Of a stretch of DNA of 11,586 nt, positions 7,611-11,586 are shown piece after piece. The translations under genes and the position numbers were made by a program. The notes beneath the pieces are model-generated. The model did not search any database, was not told where the DNA came from, and saw nothing but the letters and a program-made list of their open reading frames with translations. The stretch spans positions 1-11,586 of the forward strand of contig JAHIOK010000151.1 of the NCBI GenBank assembly GCA_018895315.1, written 5' to 3'. This DNA is from Actinomycetota bacterium. GTDB taxonomy: Bacteria; Actinomycetota; Actinomycetes; Actinomycetales; Microbacteriaceae. Position 1 is the stretch's first letter, and each line of letters opens with the position of its first letter.

Positions 7611-8765
7611 ATGGGTCTGTTCGGAAATTCCCCTCGCACCGTGCACATCGATGCTCCGTCTGTCGAGCTGAAGGCTGCGCGCGCGCCGTGGAGCCTTTGG
7701 GCCGATGGCTTCGGCAAGCTCGGCATCCGCGCCATCCAGATCATCGTCGTGGTGGCCGTCGCAGCCGGGATCATCTTCGCGATTCAGCAGCTCACCATCG
7801 TGACGATTCCTCTCGTGCTCGCCCTGATCCTTGCGAGCGCGTTCGCTCCGGTCATGCGGTGGATGCGCGGACGCGGCATCCCTTCGCTGCTTGCCACCGG
7901 CATCACCCTGTTCGGCATCGTCGTGCTGCTCGGCGCCGTGGCGTGGCTCATCGTCTGGGCGGTGAACGACCAGTGGGATGATCTGGCGACGCAGGCGCAG
8001 AACGGGTTCGCCAACGTGGTCTCGTGGGTGCAGACGTTGCCCTTCTACGATTCGGTGGCCAGCCAGCTCGACAGCGGCGCCGCCGCGATCCGCGACTTCG
8101 TCACGAGTGCGCAGTTCGGTTCGGGTGCACTGGCGGGGGTCAGCGCGATCGCGAACTTCGCCACCGGGCTCGTCCTGATGGTCGTCGTGCTGTTCTTCTT
8201 CCTCAAGGACGGCCCACAGATGTGGGAGTTCCTGCTGCGGCCGTTCCGCGGCGAGAGCTACGAGCGCGCCCGCCGGATCGGCGACAAGACGGTGTCGGTA
8301 CTCGGTTCTTACATACGGGGCACGGCCATGGTCGCGGCGGTCGACGCCATCGGCATTCTGATCGGTCTGCTCATCCTGCAGGTGCCGCTGGCCGTTCCTC
8401 TGGCGGTGCTGGTGTTCTTGTTGGCATTCATCCCGATCGTCGGCGCGACCCTCGCCGGCATCCTCGCCGCCCTCGTGGCGCTGGTTGCCAACGGTCCTGT
8501 CAACGCTCTATTCGTCGTCGCCGTCGTTGTGGCCGTCAATCAGCTCGAGGGCAACTTCCTCCAGCCCGTGCTGATGGGCCGGTCGATGAAGCTGCACGCC
8601 TTCGTGATCCTCGTCGCGCTGACCGTCGGCACGGTGCTCGGCGGCATCGTCGGAGCGGTCCTCGCGGTGCCGATCACGGCGGCCGTCTGGGGTGCGATCC
8701 AGGTGTGGGACGGCCCCGACCTCGCCGCCCGCTGGGCCCGCCCGAAGCATCTGGCCGAACGGTAG
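7611..8765 (+). CDS. AI-2E family (UPF0118) membrane transporter
   Basis: This 384-residue polytopic inner-membrane protein has a basic N-terminal segment and then hydrophobic segments near 40-58, 62-82, 93-117, 180-199, 240-256, 258-290, 297-310 and 328-362. A soluble part lies at about 120-175. Family signatures are FFFLKDGP (195-202), GSYIRG (232-237), FIPIVGA (273-279) and NQLEGNFLQPVLMGRSMKLH (310-329). The family is named after TqsA, implicated in autoinducer-2 export. Other members are linked to Na+(Li+)/H+ exchange, so the substrate here is open. The ATG at 7611 has no Shine-Dalgarno but TACGGT six bases before it. The stop is 21 bp before the DNA ligase gene, so the two may share a transcript. 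Confidence 0.93.
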   Translation: MGLFGNSPRTVHIDAPSVELKAARAPWSLWADGFGKLGIRAIQIIVVVAVAAGIIFAIQQLTIVTIPLVLALILASAFAPVMRWMRGRGIPSLLATGITLFGIVVLLGAVAWLIVWAVNDQWDDLATQAQNGFANVVSWVQTLPFYDSVASQLDSGAAAIRDFVTSAQFGSGALAGVSAIANFATGLVLMVVVLFFFLKDGPQMWEFLLRPFRGESYERARRIGDKTVSVLGSYIRGTAMVAAVDAIGILIGLLILQVPLAVPLAVLVFLLAFIPIVGATLAGILAALVALVANGPVNALFVVAVVVAVNQLEGNFLQPVLMGRSMKLHAFVILVALTVGTVLGGIVGAVLAVPITAAVWGAIQVWDGPDLAARWARPKHLAER

Positions 8766-8774
8766 CCCGCGCGG

Positions 8775-8786
8775 CAGGATGTTGCC
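8775..8786 (+). promoter_or_regulatory. possible -10-like hexamer (CAGGAT) or Shine-Dalgarno before the ligase ATG
   Basis: CAGGAT is followed by GTTGCC and ATG, the same six-base spacing as the leaderless starts but with C instead of T at position one. The same bases hold AGGA, seven bases before the ATG, so it could equally be a Shine-Dalgarno. The two readings cannot be separated here. Confidence 0.3.
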
Positions 8787-9833
8787 ATGCCCTATGAGAT
8801 CCCCGCGCCGATGCTCGCCAAGGCCGCGCCCGACATCCCCGATCCGGCAAAGACGCCGGGTGGTCTGAGCTTCGAGCCGAAGTGGGACGGATTCCGGGGC
8901 CTGGTGTCGTGGGACGGCGAGACCGTCGAGATCGGCAGCCGCGGCGCGAAGCCGCTGACCCGGTACTTCCCCGAGCTCGTCGAGGCATTCGCCCGGCTGC
9001 TGCCGGAGCCGTGCCTGATCGACGGCGAAGTGGTGGTACCCCGCGGCGAATCCGGTGCGCAGCGGCTCGACTGGGAGTCGCTCAGCCAGCGCATCCACCC
9101 CGCGGCATCCCGGGTGGCGATGCTCGCCGAGACGACCCCGGCGATGTTCATCGCGTTCGACCTGCTCGCCCGCGGTGACCGCGATCTGCAGCCCGAGCCG
9201 TTCTCGGAGCGGCGTGCGCAGTTGCTCGATCTGCTCGGCGGGGTGGGCGATCCCCTCCACATCACCCGCGCGACCGACGATCCCCAGCTCGCGCGACGCT
9301 GGCTCGCCGAGTTCGAAGGCGCCGGCCTCGACGGGGTCGTCGCCAAGCCGCTCGCCCTCCCCTATGCCCCCAACAAGCGGACCATGTTCAAGGTCAAGCA
9401 CGCCCGCACAGCGGATGTCGTGGCCCTCGGCTACCGCATCCACAAATCGGGGCAGGGCGTCGGATCGCTCTTGGTCGGTCTGTACGGTGAGTCCGGAGAG
9501 CTGCAGAACGTCGGCGCCGTGTCGGCCTGGAGCGACAAGCGTCGCCTCGAGCTGATCGATGAGCTCGCTCCGCTGGTGGAGACGGATGCCGCGGGCGAGG
9601 CGCTCACCGGAGAGGGCGAGAAGTCGCGTTTCTCGGCCCCGGGTCGCGATTCGTCGTTCGTGCGGCTGCGCCCCGAACTCGTGCTCGAGGTGCGATACGA
9701 CCAGCTCGAGGGCCACAGGTTCCGCCACACCGTGCAGTTCGAGCGCTGGCGTCCCGACCGCGACCCGCGCTCGTGCACGTACGACCAGCTCGAGTCCGTC
9801 GCCGCCTATGACGTCGGCGCCGTCCTGCAGTAG
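8787..9833 (+). CDS. ATP-dependent DNA ligase, LigC-like
   Basis: The enzyme seals nicks through a lysyl-AMP intermediate and acts beside the essential NAD-dependent LigA. The 348-residue length is right for the short LigC type (M. tuberculosis LigC, Rv3731), without extra polymerase or nuclease domains. The nucleotidyltransferase motifs are all present. They are motif I FEPKWDGFR with adenylated Lys32, GSRG (50-53), LIDGEVV (77-83), motif III FIAFDLL (121-127), motif IV GLDGVVAK (180-187) and motif V MFKVKH (200-205). An OB-fold domain follows from about 210, ending in FERWRPDRDPRSCTYDQL (318-335). LigC enzymes are reported in base-excision-type repair rather than Ku-dependent end joining, and no Ku gene is in the window. 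The gene is 21 bp after the AI-2E gene. It converges on the transporter, with 12 bp between stops. Confidence 0.93.
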   Translation: MPYEIPAPMLAKAAPDIPDPAKTPGGLSFEPKWDGFRGLVSWDGETVEIGSRGAKPLTRYFPELVEAFARLLPEPCLIDGEVVVPRGESGAQRLDWESLSQRIHPAASRVAMLAETTPAMFIAFDLLARGDRDLQPEPFSERRAQLLDLLGGVGDPLHITRATDDPQLARRWLAEFEGAGLDGVVAKPLALPYAPNKRTMFKVKHARTADVVALGYRIHKSGQGVGSLLVGLYGESGELQNVGAVSAWSDKRRLELIDELAPLVETDAAGEALTGEGEKSRFSAPGRDSSFVRLRPELVLEVRYDQLEGHRFRHTVQFERWRPDRDPRSCTYDQLESVAAYDVGAVLQ

Positions 9834-9845
9834 CTGCGCGCGCGG

Positions 9846-11426
9846 TCAGAGCCCGACGAGCACCTGGGCGAGCAGGATCTTGACCACCATCGCCATGGGG
9901 TACACCAGGCTGTAGCCCAGCGCGACGCGCACGTCGTAGTCGGTGCGCGAATTGGCGAACCCGAGAATGGCGGGGTTGGTCTGGGCCCCGGCCACGACGC
10001 CCGAGAGCCGTGTGCCGCCGAGCCGGAACACGTGCCGTACGACCAGGTAGGTGCCGAGCATCCCGACCACGGTGATCGCTGCGCCGAGGGCGAGCAGCCG
10101 CAGGATGTCGCCGGACACGATCGCGGCGATGATGAGGGAGCCTGCCTTCGTGCCCGCGAAGGCCAGGAAGATCAGCAGACCGAGCTCTGCCAGTACCGTC
10201 GCTGCGGTGTGCGGCAGCGAGATCACGATCGGTCCGACGCGGCCGACGCGGCCCATCAGGAGCCCGATCAGGAGGGCGCCCGCCGCGTAGCCGAGGCCGA
10301 AGTGCCCTCCGCCGGGAAGCGGGATCTGGATCGACCCGATCGCAAGACCGAGCGCGATGCCAAGCCCCAGCGCGACGGGGTTGATGTCGGCGAGGCCGCG
10401 CTCGGAGTCACCCAGGAACGCCGTCACCGCGGGCATCGCCTCGGTCGGCCCTACCACGCGCAGTCGATCGCCCTGGTGGAGGACGAAATCAGGGGTGGCG
10501 ACGAATTCGATGTCACCGCGGCGCACGCGGGCGATCGACGCGCCGAACTGCGCGGGCAGTCCGAGGCTGCCGACCGTCCGTCCGGCGCGACGCGCATCGG
10601 AGAGGATGATGCGACGGTAGTCGAGGCGACTGCGCTCGTGCACGATGTCAATGCTCGAGGTATGGCCGAGCTCCGCGGTCACGTCGGCGACCTCGTTCTG
10701 CGGCCCCATGACGTTCACGACCGATCCGCGCGGAAGCGGGGTGTCGGGCCCGACAACTTCCATCGCCTCGCCGCCCTTCGCGCGCCGGCGGGAGATGCCG
10801 ACCCGGCCGCCGTGGCGTCGTTCGATCTCGCCTGCGGTGGGTGTCGAACCCGTATCGATGCGCACTGCCTTGTCGACGATCGGCGCCGGGGTGTCGGTAT
10901 CACTGGAGCGATGGCGGAGGGCCAAGGCGACGGCCGCCATCGCTCCGATCACTCCGAAGACATACGCACTCGCGTAGCCCACCGTCGCTTCGGGACTGCC
11001 GCCCGTCGCCGCGAGGGCCGGGGTGTTGGTCAGCGCGCCGGCGAAGGTGCCCGCGATCGTGACCGGCGAGACCCCGAGTGCTGCGCCGAGCGCCACGGCG
11101 ACGACGGCCGCGAGGATCAGCACGCCCGCGACGGCGAGCATCAGCAGGTACGACGTGCGGAGGGCGTTGAAGAATCCAGGGCCGGCGATGATGCCGACGC
11201 TGAAGGCGAAGAGGGCGAGGCCGACATCTCCGACGACCGGCGGCACCTCGATCACCACGCCGGCCGCGACACCCCAGGCGGTGATGCCGATCGCGGCGAA
11301 CAGCACGCCGACGGCGCCGAGTGACACCCCGGCGATGCGAACTCGGCCGAGGGCGGTGCCCACTCCGACCAGCAGGAACAGCAGGATGACGGGATTCGCG
11401 GCGAAGAACTCGAAGACGAACGTCAC
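9846..11426 (-). CDS. AspT/YidE-type transporter with two RCK_C (TrkA-C) domains
   Basis: This 526-residue membrane protein belongs to the aspartate:alanine exchanger (AAEx) family. Two membrane halves, about 5-170 and 345-526, flank a soluble middle. The middle holds two RCK_C-like domains: about 185-255, with a P-L-P-R-GSVVNVMGP core, and about 270-340, with LHQGDRLRVVGP. Each half carries the repeated transport motif, GTFAGALTNTPAL (126-138) and GVVAGAQTNPAIL (476-488), which reflects an internal duplication. The exchanged substrate cannot be told; characterised members swap aspartate/alanine or dicarboxylates, and several are orphans. The start is GTG at 11426-11424, because GGAGG lies six bases upstream. 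Confidence 0.92.
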   Translation of the reverse strand: MTFVFEFFAANPVILLFLLVGVGTALGRVRIAGVSLGAVGVLFAAIGITAWGVAAGVVIEVPPVVGDVGLALFAFSVGIIAGPGFFNALRTSYLLMLAVAGVLILAAVVAVALGAALGVSPVTIAGTFAGALTNTPALAATGGSPEATVGYASAYVFGVIGAMAAVALALRHRSSDTDTPAPIVDKAVRIDTGSTPTAGEIERRHGGRVGISRRRAKGGEAMEVVGPDTPLPRGSVVNVMGPQNEVADVTAELGHTSSIDIVHERSRLDYRRIILSDARRAGRTVGSLGLPAQFGASIARVRRGDIEFVATPDFVLHQGDRLRVVGPTEAMPAVTAFLGDSERGLADINPVALGLGIALGLAIGSIQIPLPGGGHFGLGYAAGALLIGLLMGRVGRVGPIVISLPHTAATVLAELGLLIFLAFAGTKAGSLIIAAIVSGDILRLLALGAAITVVGMLGTYLVVRHVFRLGGTRLSGVVAGAQTNPAILGFANSRTDYDVRVALGYSLVYPMAMVVKILLAQVLVGL

Positions 11427-11432
11427 GCTTCA

Positions 11433-11437
11433 CCTCC
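11433..11437 (-). promoter_or_regulatory. Shine-Dalgarno of the transporter gene
   Basis: GGAGG on the minus strand is the strongest ribosome-binding site in the window. It lies six bases before the GTG start and decides it. Confidence 0.8.
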
Positions 11438-11477
11438 GGGTCGTGGGTGCGCGCCGACGGTGGCGTGGTGTGTGCTG

Positions 11478-11483
11478 ACTGTA
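11478..11483 (-). promoter_or_regulatory. possible -10 box (TACAGT) for the transporter gene
   Basis: On the minus strand TACAGT would start transcription near 11471 and give a leader of about 45 bases. TCGACG lies 19 bases upstream as a poor -35. The rest of the sequence to the window end (11484-11586) holds a CGGCGCCG palindrome near 11544-11551 and no gene I can support. Confidence 0.35.
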
Positions 11484-11586
11484 TCGCCATCCCGGGTCCT
11501 CACGTCGACCGCCTGGCTGTGACAAATCATCGATGCCGTGATCCGGCGCCGACGAATCAGTCGGGTTTGCGCGCCCGGCTGGGCTG

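Noticed and set aside
7611..8765. The AI-2E gene as evidence for quorum sensing
   Set aside because: The family name does not establish the substrate; no luxS or lsr-type gene is in the window.
8787..9833. The DNA ligase as part of an end-joining or defence system
   Set aside because: No Ku, polymerase, primase or nuclease domain is present in the gene or its neighbours, and the neighbours are housekeeping or transport genes.
11423..11586. Minus-strand frame open from the window edge to a TGA that overlaps the transporter GTG by four bases, including a possible 35-codon leader peptide from ATG at 11530
   Set aside because: Its third codon positions are only about two-thirds G/C, well below the real genes here. 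There is no Shine-Dalgarno, and its start would lie upstream of the likely transcription start. The four-base overlap is tempting but probably chance.
11557..11586. Nine codons ending in RARKPD and TGA on the minus strand at the right edge, possibly the tail of an upstream gene
   Set aside because: It is too short to judge; any frame of this length can look plausible.

Overview
The window looks like chromosomal DNA of a high-GC actinobacterium. Protein style and gene order point to Microbacteriaceae, probably Microbacterium or a close relative. This is inferred from protein similarity remembered from the families, the strong G/C bias at third codon positions and the gene order; no 16S or other marker is present. 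Most of the window is ordinary, densely packed core genome. No stretch over 300 bases lacks a gene; the longest gene-free stretches are about 140-180 bp and each is described below. I saw no tRNA, rRNA, insertion sequence or CRISPR array.

Left end (1-363): the first ~160 bp encode, on the + strand, an internal piece of what looks like a DUF3048-type protein. From about base 173 the minus strand reads as a clean purH N-terminus of 63 residues. The two abut with no intergenic DNA and both are cut mid-domain. This is either a rearrangement or, more likely, a chimeric sequence end.

Minus-strand block (50-5396): in transcription order it holds sucC, sucD, a Ddn/DUF385-type nitroreductase-family protein, a PerM-like (DUF6350) membrane protein, purN and purH. 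sucC-sucD make succinyl-CoA synthetase of the TCA cycle and are followed by a strong hairpin terminator. The perM-purN-purH end is tightly packed, with 4 bp between perM and purN and about 50 bp between purN and purH. It joins two late purine-synthesis enzymes to a cell-division-related membrane protein. The same order of sucC, sucD, a few genes, perM, purN and purH is known in Mycobacterium tuberculosis (Rv0951-Rv0957), so this is an old actinobacterial neighbourhood.

Plus-strand block (5536-9833): a TetR-family repressor is followed by an acyl-CoA dehydrogenase, with a perfect 7-3-7 inverted repeat between them that is a good operator candidate. Then come an AI-2E/UPF0118 family membrane protein and a LigC-like ATP-dependent DNA ligase.

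Right end (9846-11426, minus): an AspT/YidE-type transporter with two RCK_C domains, transcribed toward the ligase; the two stop codons are only 12 bp apart.

The most interesting patterns are not genes. (1) Four start codons (purN, the nitroreductase-family gene, tetR, the AI-2E gene) each lie exactly six bases after a TANNNT hexamer and have no Shine-Dalgarno sequence. The ligase start (CAGGAT) and the perM start (nine bases) are near matches. This is the geometry of leaderless transcription. (2) The word GGATGCC/GGCATCC occurs 19 times by eye. The 11-mer GGATGCCGCGG occurs six times at five loci, and two overlapping inverted copies form the core of the sucD terminator stem. (3) The candidate TetR operator. 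(4) The purH/DUF3048 junction.
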